A stretch of DNA of 64,000 nt from Bin87 sp034423595 (GTDB lineage Bacteria > Chloroflexota > Dehalococcoidia > Lucifugimonadales > UBA3495), in contig OZ242258.1 of assembly GCA_965207025.1 (NCBI GenBank), positions 2,914,001 to 2,978,000 of the forward strand, given 5' to 3'. The translations under genes and the position numbers were made by a program. Positions 51,999 to 59,210 of the stretch are shown piece by piece; position 1 is the first letter of the stretch, and the number at the start of each line of letters is the position of its first letter. The notes beneath the pieces are model-generated. The model saw nothing but the letters and a program-made list of their open reading frames with translations. It ran no database searches and was not told the origin of the DNA.

Positions 51999-54483
51999 CC
52001 TCGAACGGGTCAAAGTTGAAGGATTTCGCGCATATCTTCATCCCCAAACGATTTCTCTTGCCCGCGGGGCAACCCCGCTAAGTCTTGCGGTCTTCGCACC
52101 CAACGCCGGGGGCAAGTCCAGCCTAGTCGATTCCTTCGAGTTCTATTTCTCCGAAGATGCGACATTGAAGCGACTGGGCAAGCGAACATTCCAAAGCAAT
52201 GCCGGCCCTCTCGCCATCGAACATGTCGACGCCACCGAGGAGGGTCTCACCCCGTCCGTCCACTTATGGTTCAAGCAGGGGCAGGACAAATTCGACGCCG
52301 ACCGCCCAGCCTCAACTAATCGAACCGAAGCAGCCGAACGGGTGATTTCAACAGTCAAGGTACCTTTTATAATTCGGGGTTACGAGCTGAGAGGGTTCGT
52401 GGAGGACACAACGCCCGGAGAGCGCTATAAGGAACTTGCAGCCTGGTTCGCCCTAGACCCTCTCCTGGCCATTCAACAAAACTTCCGGTCGCTTCGCAGC
52501 CAGGTCAAACAAAGGCTTGAGTCAACTTCGGAAGTCGACGAGCGCTCTCGCGACCTTAAGCGCGTTACAAAAAACACAATCCCTTCCTGGGACGAATCCG
52601 CCATCCTGGTTTGGTTCAACGAAGAAGTATTGGGTCCCTTGGACAGCGGCCTCAGGGTGGAGGAAATCGCCTCCCACGACCCCGCTGTTAACGAACTGAA
52701 TAAACGAAAGGCAGAGGAGTTAGAGCAGACGGGGGTTGGACAGCTGAATCGACTCTTGGGCTTTATCGAAGCTCTTACCCCACAGCCTGGGGCGGGACAA
52801 GCCGGCCAGGTGGCCTCGTTTGAAAAGGCGGTCGCAATCCATCGGGATGCGGTTGTGCTGGAGGAGGAAGAACGAGCCAAAGCAAGCAATGTTGTGTTCA
52901 ATCAAGTCTGGGAACGGGCCAAAGCCCTATTCGACGACAATGTAGAGTTTGATGCTTGCCCTGTTTGCGAAACCGACTTTGGCTCCAGTCCCCTCGGAAC
53001 CCGCCAGGCAGTGTACGCCAATCTGTCTGACAAGCTGACCGAACTAGGTCGCTACAGGGAGGCGCACAAGGGGCTGGAGGTCGCGGAGGAGGGGTTGAAG
53101 CAAGCGAAGGTTTCTCTGTCGAAGGGCCTTGAAACCGCTGTTTCTTTCCTTGAAGAAGAAGGGCATGAACTGGACGCCGTCACTGCCTATTCAGAGGCCC
53201 TGAAATCCTGGGAGGTCGGCGCGGAGGCGCCTGGCAATAACACTGCCATCGAGAATCTGCAATCAATTCATTCCTCTATCTCAGGTGAAGTAGAGCGGAT
53301 TAAGAACCAGCAGGGTGAGCACACTTACGGCAAGGCTTTCAGCACGCTGGAGGAGCTTGTAAGAATCAAGTCCGACCTGAAACGGATAGACCGAACGAAG
53401 CAGAAATTAGGGTTGCTGCTTGAGGAACTCACTCGTCAGACTCACGCAATCAACAAGGACATAGTGGACCACACCCAAAGTGTGATCGCTAACTTGCAAG
53501 CGGAAATAGCCACGATATACGGAGGGATACAAGGGGACCCCGGGGCCGCCCCGCCTATCAGAATCGAGCTCCCTGAAGAAGAGGACCTGGACCAACAGCG
53601 CGCCCAGCTTGTGATCGATTTCTCGGAGAATCGACAGGGAGTTGTCCCAAGTGGCTACCTCAGCGACTCTCAGGTTCACACTCTGGCCTTGGCACTCAGG
53701 CTAGCGGCAATCCGCCTATTGAATTCAGCCGCTCCCATCATCGTTCTCGATGACATAGTCACCTCGTACGACGCAGACCACCGGAAGAATATCGCGGCTG
53801 TCCTTGCGAACCAGTTCAGCGACTTCCAGATCGTTTTGGTTACACATGACGAACAGTTTTTCAACTTGCTGAAGGATCAATTGCCCGAGGCTCGCTGGAT
53901 ATTTAAGAGGGTCACAGAAGTCAGGGCAGGATTTGGGCCTGTCTTCCATGACCATAAGACTCCGGACGAAGCCATTGAAGCTAAACTGGACGCAAACCAA
54001 AGCGCCGCAGCGGAGATTAGGCAAGCCGAGGAAGAGTGGTTGCTTCAAATCTGCCGGGAATTCGGTACGAAGGTCGTGTTACGTCCTCCCGAAAGGGCAT
54101 TTCAATATGAGCGTGGTGAACTCGCAGACTCGTTGAGTAGCTTCCTCAAGGGTCTAGGGATTTCTATTCCCCAAGTACCAAGCGTCTCGGGCAGCTTTCT
54201 TAGCAGTCTGCAAAAGGGCGTCGTGGAGAACTTGGGTAGCCATCACTCAGATAACCCATACAAGAGCGGCTCAGTGGGAGACGACAAGGCAAGATGGGAG
54301 GAGTTTAAGTGCTTCAGGGACTTGTTCAAGTGCCCTTCTTGCGGTAAGAAGCGGTTCCGACGGCCCCTCGTTCTCGATAAACCAGTATGCGCCAGTTGCC
54401 AAACCCCGTTTCAGTTCTCGTCCTCCGATTCAAGCGGTGACGATAAGCATAGATCGATTTCGCCCGGTTACCCAATTCGGTGA
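51979..54483 (+). CDS. SMC/RecF-like ATPase with zinc hook and C-terminal zinc ribbon
   Basis: 834 residues from the ATG at 51979, with GAGGAGAAG upstream. VFAPNAGGKSSLVDSF is a Walker A variant (first Gly is Ala). A coiled-coil half leads to CPVCETDF near residue 330, a CxxC zinc hook, then a returning coiled coil. YLSDSQVHTLALALRLA is the signature motif, PIIVLDDIVTSYDADH the Walker B/D-loop and VLVTHDEQF the His switch. The C-terminus has CPSCGKKRF and CASCQ, an added zinc ribbon. Resembles RloC/Lamassu LmuB-type defence ATPases by layout, but no nuclease domain is recognised. Confidence 0.8.
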   Translation: MKAPSINLERVKVEGFRAYLHPQTISLARGATPLSLAVFAPNAGGKSSLVDSFEFYFSEDATLKRLGKRTFQSNAGPLAIEHVDATEEGLTPSVHLWFKQGQDKFDADRPASTNRTEAAERVISTVKVPFIIRGYELRGFVEDTTPGERYKELAAWFALDPLLAIQQNFRSLRSQVKQRLESTSEVDERSRDLKRVTKNTIPSWDESAILVWFNEEVLGPLDSGLRVEEIASHDPAVNELNKRKAEELEQTGVGQLNRLLGFIEALTPQPGAGQAGQVASFEKAVAIHRDAVVLEEEERAKASNVVFNQVWERAKALFDDNVEFDACPVCETDFGSSPLGTRQAVYANLSDKLTELGRYREAHKGLEVAEEGLKQAKVSLSKGLETAVSFLEEEGHELDAVTAYSEALKSWEVGAEAPGNNTAIENLQSIHSSISGEVERIKNQQGEHTYGKAFSTLEELVRIKSDLKRIDRTKQKLGLLLEELTRQTHAINKDIVDHTQSVIANLQAEIATIYGGIQGDPGAAPPIRIELPEEEDLDQQRAQLVIDFSENRQGVVPSGYLSDSQVHTLALALRLAAIRLLNSAAPIIVLDDIVTSYDADHRKNIAAVLANQFSDFQIVLVTHDEQFFNLLKDQLPEARWIFKRVTEVRAGFGPVFHDHKTPDEAIEAKLDANQSAAAEIRQAEEEWLLQICREFGTKVVLRPPERAFQYERGELADSLSSFLKGLGISIPQVPSVSGSFLSSLQKGVVENLGSHHSDNPYKSGSVGDDKARWEEFKCFRDLFKCPSCGKKRFRRPLVLDKPVCASCQTPFQFSSSDSSGDDKHRSISPGYPIR

Positions 54484-54583
54484 AGAGTCCATAGCTTAGT
54501 CCGTCCAACCGCCTGATTTGGCGTTAGGAAGTGCGCCGGACTGGGCCTAAACGCAAAAAGGCTCCATACATGGCCGCGCCTGA

Positions 54584-54610
54584 GGAGGACGCCGAACACC
54601 GGCGTCCTCC
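54584..54610 (-). terminator. Strong hairpin closing the PRTRC-type operon
   Basis: GGAGGACGCCG and CGGCGTCCTCC, an 11-bp perfect stem with a five-base loop, 25 bases after the last minus-strand stop. A CTTTTTG run lies further downstream on that strand. Confidence 0.6.
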
Positions 54611-54634
54611 CCCTGGCTTGTGCAGGGCTGGCGG

Positions 54635-55627
54635 TCAGAAAAGCCGCAGCGTTTCAGGTTGCGGCTGCTGTTCCGCCTCCGCCTCTCCCTTGGCGGTCGC
54701 TGCCTGGGCCGCAGCCTGCTGGCGGCGGTTCCGCTGCCTGGGTGGTGGTGCGGGCTTCACATAGGCGGGATACCTGGGTTCCTCCTCCCACCTGGCTTTA
54801 GCCCGGGCGACCACCGCCGGGAACTCGTCGGCCAGTCCGAACAGGTCGGTATCGTCGAAGGACTCGATGTGCGGGTCTGCCGACGGCTGCTGTACCCCGA
54901 TGGTGGCCCGCCCGCCTTTGATGGACAGAACCACCTTCAGCTCCTCCGAGGTTTCCGTCTCCGCCAGAGGGGGTTGCTCCCCGCCGTCCTCTGCATCATC
55001 GGGTGCGTCGGCAGCCGTATCCGTCTCCGCTTCCGGTCCCTCAGCGGTTTCCAGGTCGCCCGCGTCGTCCGTCGTGTCTCCGGCAGGAACCTGCTCAGCG
55101 GTTTCGGTAGGGTCGTCGTCCGCCGTCTCCTCGATCACCCCGCCGAAGAGAAACTCCGCGACGTTCACCACCGCCTGGGATTGGGTTTCGCTTCCAGTTT
55201 CGTCAGCCATGTTATCTCCTTCGCTGGTTCCTTCGCCGTGCGACGGGTCCCCTTGAGACCCACGCTTGATCTCGCCCAGGGTCCTGGGCTGCCAGTACAG
55301 GTCGCGCTCCACGGCGGGAACGTCGCCGAACACCGTGGTCTCTGCCAACTCGGTGAGGTCGAAGTAGCCCAACTCGCGCTCGAACCCTTCGACCAAACCG
55401 AAGCAATGGCCGGTCTCCGCGTCCATCTCCGTGATGTACCAGGTCCAGTTCGAGTACGGGGAGAACAGCTTGGCGCGGGCGAGGACGGTATCGTAGTCCG
55501 CGACCTTCTCATTGGCGTAGATGGCGGGGATGATCTCCGCCAGCTTCTCCGTCATCAACTGGTGTCCCCGCTTACCGGCGTGGTGGTCCTGCCAAACGGT
55601 GGCGGTGGTTTCCTTCTGGTCAGGCAT
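54635..55627 (-). CDS. DUF2958 domain fused to an acidic PRTRC-E-like tail
   Basis: 330 residues. Residues about 25-125 (LAEIIPAIYANEKVADYDTV, FSPYSNWTWYITEMD, GYFDLTEL, VERDLYWQPRTLGEI) are DUF2958, a plasmid/ICE-associated domain. A long Asp/Glu/Thr-rich linker follows. The C-terminal 110 residues include ELKVVLSIKGGRATIGVQQP and end in a basic/Gln-rich tail, as in PRTRC protein E. An in-frame ATG at about residue 140 (MADETGSETQ) is preceded by AAGGAGATAAC, a real-looking ribosome-binding site, so a shorter second product is possible. Confidence 0.7.
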   Translation of the reverse strand: MPDQKETTATVWQDHHAGKRGHQLMTEKLAEIIPAIYANEKVADYDTVLARAKLFSPYSNWTWYITEMDAETGHCFGLVEGFERELGYFDLTELAETTVFGDVPAVERDLYWQPRTLGEIKRGSQGDPSHGEGTSEGDNMADETGSETQSQAVVNVAEFLFGGVIEETADDDPTETAEQVPAGDTTDDAGDLETAEGPEAETDTAADAPDDAEDGGEQPPLAETETSEELKVVLSIKGGRATIGVQQPSADPHIESFDDTDLFGLADEFPAVVARAKARWEEEPRYPAYVKPAPPPRQRNRRQQAAAQAATAKGEAEAEQQPQPETLRLF

Positions 55628-55675
55628 GGTTGCTCATCTCCTTGTCGGTTCTCTGAGTATCGTTGATCGCGCCGT

Positions 55676-56473
55676 TCACCGGGCGTCGGTGCGCGCCACC
55701 AGCCGAGCCACCGCCTCCGGGGTGACGTAGCTGGGGCTGACCGTGCCCTGGTCCATGTCCAGGTAGAGGGCCAGGAAAGGGCAGGTGCCCGCCACCATGC
55801 GCCGGACCACCTGCAGGACCAGGGAAGCCATCATCTGGTTGATAGTGGGGTCCTGGTCGGTTAGGTCCAAAGCCGCCGCGCAGTCTACATCGGGCGGACG
55901 GGTGGACACGGCGGTCAGCAGGTCCGGGCGTTGCAGCGTGGGCGCCGGAGCCAGGTGGCAGGTGTCGCCGGTGAAGGGCGGTTCCTCCAGGAACACCGGT
56001 TCGGCGACGTTGCCGACGAGCACCTGGCCCCAATTGGTGTCGTTGCCGGCGTCGATGAGCCAGCGGCAGGGGTCCGAAGGCAGGCATTCGGCCATGGCCC
56101 GCCTTGCGGCGGCGTTGTCGGCGCAGCCGATGACCAGCCCCTCGTGGGAGGAGAGGCCGGGGTAGCGGCTGCCCTGCGGTTGGACCTCCTCCCGGAAGGG
56201 ATAGACCGAGTAGCCGATGGGACGCCGGAAGTCCCGGGCCAGCCGGTCGGCCAGAGCCTTGCTCTTGAAATTGCCCACGTCGCCAGGGTAGAAATTCTGA
56301 CGCAGCAGGTTGTGGGGTTCCACCCGGTCGTGGTCCACCAGGACGATGGTGGCGTCCCGGCCCTGGAAGAGGCGGCATAGGCCCTCGGCGACGAAGCCGC
56401 CGGTGCCGCCGCAGCCCACCACGGTGATCCAGGGATTGTCCAGCAGGAACTCGTTGTCCAGGTAGTAGGGCAT
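55676..56473 (-). CDS. PRTRC-system ThiF/E1-like adenylyltransferase
   Basis: 265 residues from the ATG at 56473, with AAGGAGG upstream. WITVVGCGGTGGFVAEGL is the nucleotide-binding Gly loop, IVLVDHDRVEPHNLLRQNF the D-x-D-x-V-E...N-x-x-R-Q signature of ThiF/MoeB/E1 enzymes, and GLVIGCADNAAARRAM the later strand. Expected to adenylate the C-terminus of a ubiquitin-like partner. It lies next to the JAMM-domain gene, with the small protein C gene further upstream in the same operon. Confidence 0.88.
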   Translation of the reverse strand: MPYYLDNEFLLDNPWITVVGCGGTGGFVAEGLCRLFQGRDATIVLVDHDRVEPHNLLRQNFYPGDVGNFKSKALADRLARDFRRPIGYSVYPFREEVQPQGSRYPGLSSHEGLVIGCADNAAARRAMAECLPSDPCRWLIDAGNDTNWGQVLVGNVAEPVFLEEPPFTGDTCHLAPAPTLQRPDLLTAVSTRPPDVDCAAALDLTDQDPTINQMMASLVLQVVRRMVAGTCPFLALYLDMDQGTVSPSYVTPEAVARLVARTDAR

Positions 56474-56486
56474 GGTCGTTACCTCC

Positions 56487-57092
56487 TTATAGGAATGGGT
56501 AGCTTGGTGTCGGTTCCGGTTCTTCCGTTGCCAGCAGCAAGCCAGGGGGCGGGCCATCGAAGACCTGGGGCCAGCGCAGCGGAGCGAAGTGGCCGTAGAT
56601 GCCGAGGCGCAGGGTCAACTCGGGCGTTGGGGTGTCCAGGCGTCCCACGACGCCGTAAATCCTGAAGCCCTGCTCGTCCCCATCGTCGGTGGCCGAGAAG
56701 AAGGCGGAGTGTCTGCCGTGGGAGTGGAACTCGGCGACCACCCCCGTGGGGGGCTCGTAGGTTAGGGACGAACCCGTCCCCTCCTGCGGCGGAACCACCA
56801 GCCGGAAAGCGTCGCCGTCCCAGCGCACCGCGAAGAACCGCTCGGCGTCCGGCGCGGCCAGCATCCACGCCAAGCCCAGCTCGAAGGCGTGGGCCGGGAT
56901 GGGGCCGTGGGCCAGTTCCAGCTTTTCGGACACGTGCGCCAGCCCCCGCACCTCGGCGGGAGCAACCAGTATTCGCGCCGTCAGGCTTGCGCTCTCGGAC
57001 TGGACGTAGAGGCCGCCCGCTCCGAGAACGTAGTCGTAGCCCACTCCCTGAGAACCGGAGAGACCACCAGGGCGGTTCACCAGGTAGCCCAC
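56487..57092 (-). CDS. PRTRC-system protein A (JAMM/JAB domain)
   Basis: About 201 residues from a GTG at 57092; the start is uncertain and could be a little upstream, overlapping gene B. VVAEFHSHGRHSAFFSATDD is the JAMM pattern H-x-H-x7-S-x2-D with an upstream Glu, the zinc isopeptidase site of deubiquitinases. In this cassette it would trim or remove the ubiquitin-like protein. The gene ends 13 bases before the ThiF start. Confidence 0.82.
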   Translation of the reverse strand: MGYLVNRPGGLSGSQGVGYDYVLGAGGLYVQSESASLTARILVAPAEVRGLAHVSEKLELAHGPIPAHAFELGLAWMLAAPDAERFFAVRWDGDAFRLVVPPQEGTGSSLTYEPPTGVVAEFHSHGRHSAFFSATDDGDEQGFRIYGVVGRLDTPTPELTLRLGIYGHFAPLRWPQVFDGPPPGLLLATEEPEPTPSYPFL

Positions 57093-57108
57093 GGGCTCGG
57101 GCGCCGGG

Positions 57109-57819
57109 CTAGAAGTAGCCCCGCCGTCCTTCCGAGGCCACCATGACGCGGCCCACGGTGCATTGGGCAACCAGGTCCTCATCCGGGTAGTCAGCCGTTC
57201 CATCCAGTTCCTCCCATAGGGCTTGCAGGTTGTCGGGGTGCTTTTTCGACCGGTCCTTCGTGTCCCCGGTAAGGGAGAAGAAGGACTGGAAGAAGGATTC
57301 GGGTATGTTTCCGACCTCCTCGGGGAAGCGGTGGCTGCCTGGGCAGGTGCGACCGTCCCGGAAGACGTTGAAGGCCGGAGCGCGGTAGAGCTGCTGCTCG
57401 GAGTCCGTGGGCCGCTCCAGGGCGGCATAGACCCGGGGCGCCCGTGCCGGAGAGCAGACGAATACCAGCCCCGGCATGGGCAGCCGGAGCCGGGCGGGAG
57501 GCTGGAACGCCTCCCGTTGCAGGGCCACCGACCAGACCTGGGGCGGGCGCCACAGGGCCACCATCTGCCCCGTCTCCCCCTGGCTCCACCAGAGGGCGTT
57601 TTCGGGCAACAGCCCCGAGGCGAACCCCAGGTGCCGGGTGAAGACGTTGGCGATCTCGTCCGCCGAGACGGTCCTGACCCAGGTGCGGTCGCCCTCGAAG
57701 CCCCGCAGCAGGATGGTCTCGTTGTAGACCTCCAGTTGCGCCTGGAGTTCGTCTTTGGGCAGGTTCGCCGGTCCAGGCGGGGACCAGTGGGTGCAATCGA
57801 CATCATTGGTGGCCGTCAT
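57109..57819 (-). CDS. PRTRC-system protein B
   Basis: 236 residues from the ATG at 57819, with AGGAGG upstream, overlapping the end of the F-like gene. AQLEVYNETILLRGFEGDRTW, NALWWSQGETGQMVALWRPPQVW, ARLRLPMPGLVFVCSP, FNVFRDGRTCPGSHRFPEEV and FFSLTGDTKDRSKKHP follow the PRTRC B family by memory. Role unknown; invariably placed with the ThiF, JAMM and C genes. Confidence 0.75.
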   Translation of the reverse strand: MTATNDVDCTHWSPPGPANLPKDELQAQLEVYNETILLRGFEGDRTWVRTVSADEIANVFTRHLGFASGLLPENALWWSQGETGQMVALWRPPQVWSVALQREAFQPPARLRLPMPGLVFVCSPARAPRVYAALERPTDSEQQLYRAPAFNVFRDGRTCPGSHRFPEEVGNIPESFFQSFFSLTGDTKDRSKKHPDNLQALWEELDGTADYPDEDLVAQCTVGRVMVASEGRRGYF

Positions 57820-58651
57820 CGTTTTCCTCCTGTTGTGTTGTTGGTTCGGGCAGGCACGGCAGGATGAAGTCCAGCAGTTCGGCGAACCTGGCCGGCAGGT
57901 CCTGTTCCAGCCAGTCGGCCAGATTGAGCACCGAGTCCATGAGCCGGTCGGCCTTCTGCCACTCCTGGGTTCCATCGGCGATGATTTCCTCCTCCCAGGG
58001 GTCGGAGAAGCCGTCGTAGTCGCCGTCCTCGTAATTGTGATCGAGAAAGAAGTTGCCGGTCTCGGACCGCAGCCAGGCGACGGCCTGGGCCGCGCCCGCG
58101 TAGTCGGTTTCCTGCACCGCTTCGGTGAGAGCGTGCAGAGGTATGCCGCCTCTTGGAATGCGCTCCAGCGTCTCCTGTCGGATGTGCTGGGCGGCGCACT
58201 CCAGCCAGGCGGTGCGCAGCCCGCCGGGTTCGTCGTAGTAGGCGTCGGGGGGTTGGGCCAAAAGCGCCAGGGCCGATAGGCCCTCCCGGTAGCCCTCCCA
58301 CATCTCGTGGAGGCCGTCGTAGCCGAAGCCCATCAGCTGGAAGGGGATGCCCCGCCTGAGCCAGCTCCAGGGCGGGTCGTCCCCGTCGTCGATGCAGAAC
58401 TCCAGGTAGGGGGCATAGAGGGGGAAGTGGCGCTCCTGGAAGAGCCGGGCAAAGTTTTCCACCCGGGCGCCCACGTTGGGGGCCGAGAGCGCCGCCTCCG
58501 CCTCGTTGGGGAAAAGGCGGCGCACCAGGGCCGTGAACCAGGCGTAGTCCTCGGCGTAGCCGATAAGGGTGACCAGCTCCCGCAGCGACGGCGGACGCCG
58601 CAGGAGCGTTTCGGAAAGGCCGCTCAGGAGCGGCGGGGGCGCAACTGCCAC
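57803..58651 (-). CDS. PRTRC-system protein F-like
   Basis: 282 residues from a GTG at 58651, chosen because TGGAGG lies seven bases upstream and the preceding gene ends 28 bases inside. Acidic and Trp/Tyr-rich (YAEDYAWFTALVRRLFPNE, LEFCIDDGDDPPWSW, FFLDHNYEDGDYDGFSDPWEEE). Position between C and B matches protein F of the known cassette. Assignment by order more than by sequence. Confidence 0.6.
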   Translation of the reverse strand: MAVAPPPLLSGLSETLLRRPPSLRELVTLIGYAEDYAWFTALVRRLFPNEAEAALSAPNVGARVENFARLFQERHFPLYAPYLEFCIDDGDDPPWSWLRRGIPFQLMGFGYDGLHEMWEGYREGLSALALLAQPPDAYYDEPGGLRTAWLECAAQHIRQETLERIPRGGIPLHALTEAVQETDYAGAAQAVAWLRSETGNFFLDHNYEDGDYDGFSDPWEEEIIADGTQEWQKADRLMDSVLNLADWLEQDLPARFAELLDFILPCLPEPTTQQEENDDGHQ

Positions 58652-58854
58652 CGCATCGCCTCCAGGAGCCGCCGGGTGGCGGCGGCGTAGTCCTGGGCCT
58701 GGGCGCAGGCCAGTTCCACGTCGGCCTGCCGGGCCGCCGCCGCGTCCAGGTCCAGGCCGCCATCGGGAAGGGTGAGCTCCGCCGCAAGCTCGATGATTCG
58801 CAGGTCCGCCGGCGGGGTTGCCGCCAGCAGACCGGCTAGGGTTTGGTTGTCCAT
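58624..58854 (-). CDS. Small helical protein inside the PRTRC cassette
   Basis: 76 residues. LAGLLAATPPADLRIIELAAEL and RQADVELACAQAQDYAAATRRLLEAM predict two or three helices. Starts 12 bases after the ubiquitin-like gene and overlaps the F-like gene. No family recognised; possibly a cassette-specific adaptor. Confidence 0.6.
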   Translation of the reverse strand: MDNQTLAGLLAATPPADLRIIELAAELTLPDGGLDLDAAAARQADVELACAQAQDYAAATRRLLEAMRWQLRPRRS

Positions 58855-58866
58855 GTTGTTGCCTCC

Positions 58867-59073
58867 CTAGCTGTGGGCGGGGGCGTCGGCGCCCTTGGTG
58901 CCCACCCGCCGCTGGAACTCGATGATGGTGTCCTCCCCGCGCTTGGTCTCCTTGACCGAGGCGTTGGCGATTTCGCCGTAGAAGTCGGCCAAAGTCGCCT
59001 TCACCTGCTCGACGCTCATTTCGGGGTCCGGGTCCGGGAACTCGCGGTCGTCGTACACGAAGATGCGTGCCAT
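58867..59073 (-). CDS. PRTRC-system protein C (ubiquitin-like)
   Basis: 68 residues from the ATG at 59073, with AAGGAG upstream. MARIFVYDDREFPDPDPEMS, then VEQVKATLADFYGEIANAS and VEFQRRVGTKG-type ending (here IIEFQRRVGTKG) match PRTRC protein C, a beta-grasp ubiquitin-like protein. The C-terminus is GTKGADAPAHS, so processing after the Gly by the JAMM protein is conceivable. First gene of the cassette. Confidence 0.82.
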   Translation of the reverse strand: MARIFVYDDREFPDPDPEMSVEQVKATLADFYGEIANASVKETKRGEDTIIEFQRRVGTKGADAPAHS

Positions 59074-59148
59074 GATTTTTCTCCTTGCGTTGGTTGCATT
59101 TCGGTTGGTAGCCTTGAGCGGCGTTCCTTTGAGGAAGGCCGTAATTGC

Positions 59149-59184
59149 GAAAAGGGGACACCGCTTGCTGCGGCGTCCCCTTTC
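59149..59184 (-). terminator. Terminator after the SNF2-type gene
   Basis: On the minus strand GAAAGGGGACGCCGC pairs with GCGGTGTCCCCTTTTC (one mismatch) around a short loop. It separates the helicase gene from the PRTRC cassette. Confidence 0.7.
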
Positions 59185-59210
59185 ATCGGATGGGGCGTGA
59201 CGGCTGGCGT

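Noticed and set aside
51979..54483. Wadjet/MksB or Septu assignment
   Set aside because: No JetA, JetB or JetD partners and no HNH partner; only the ATPase fold and hook are shared, so no system name is given.
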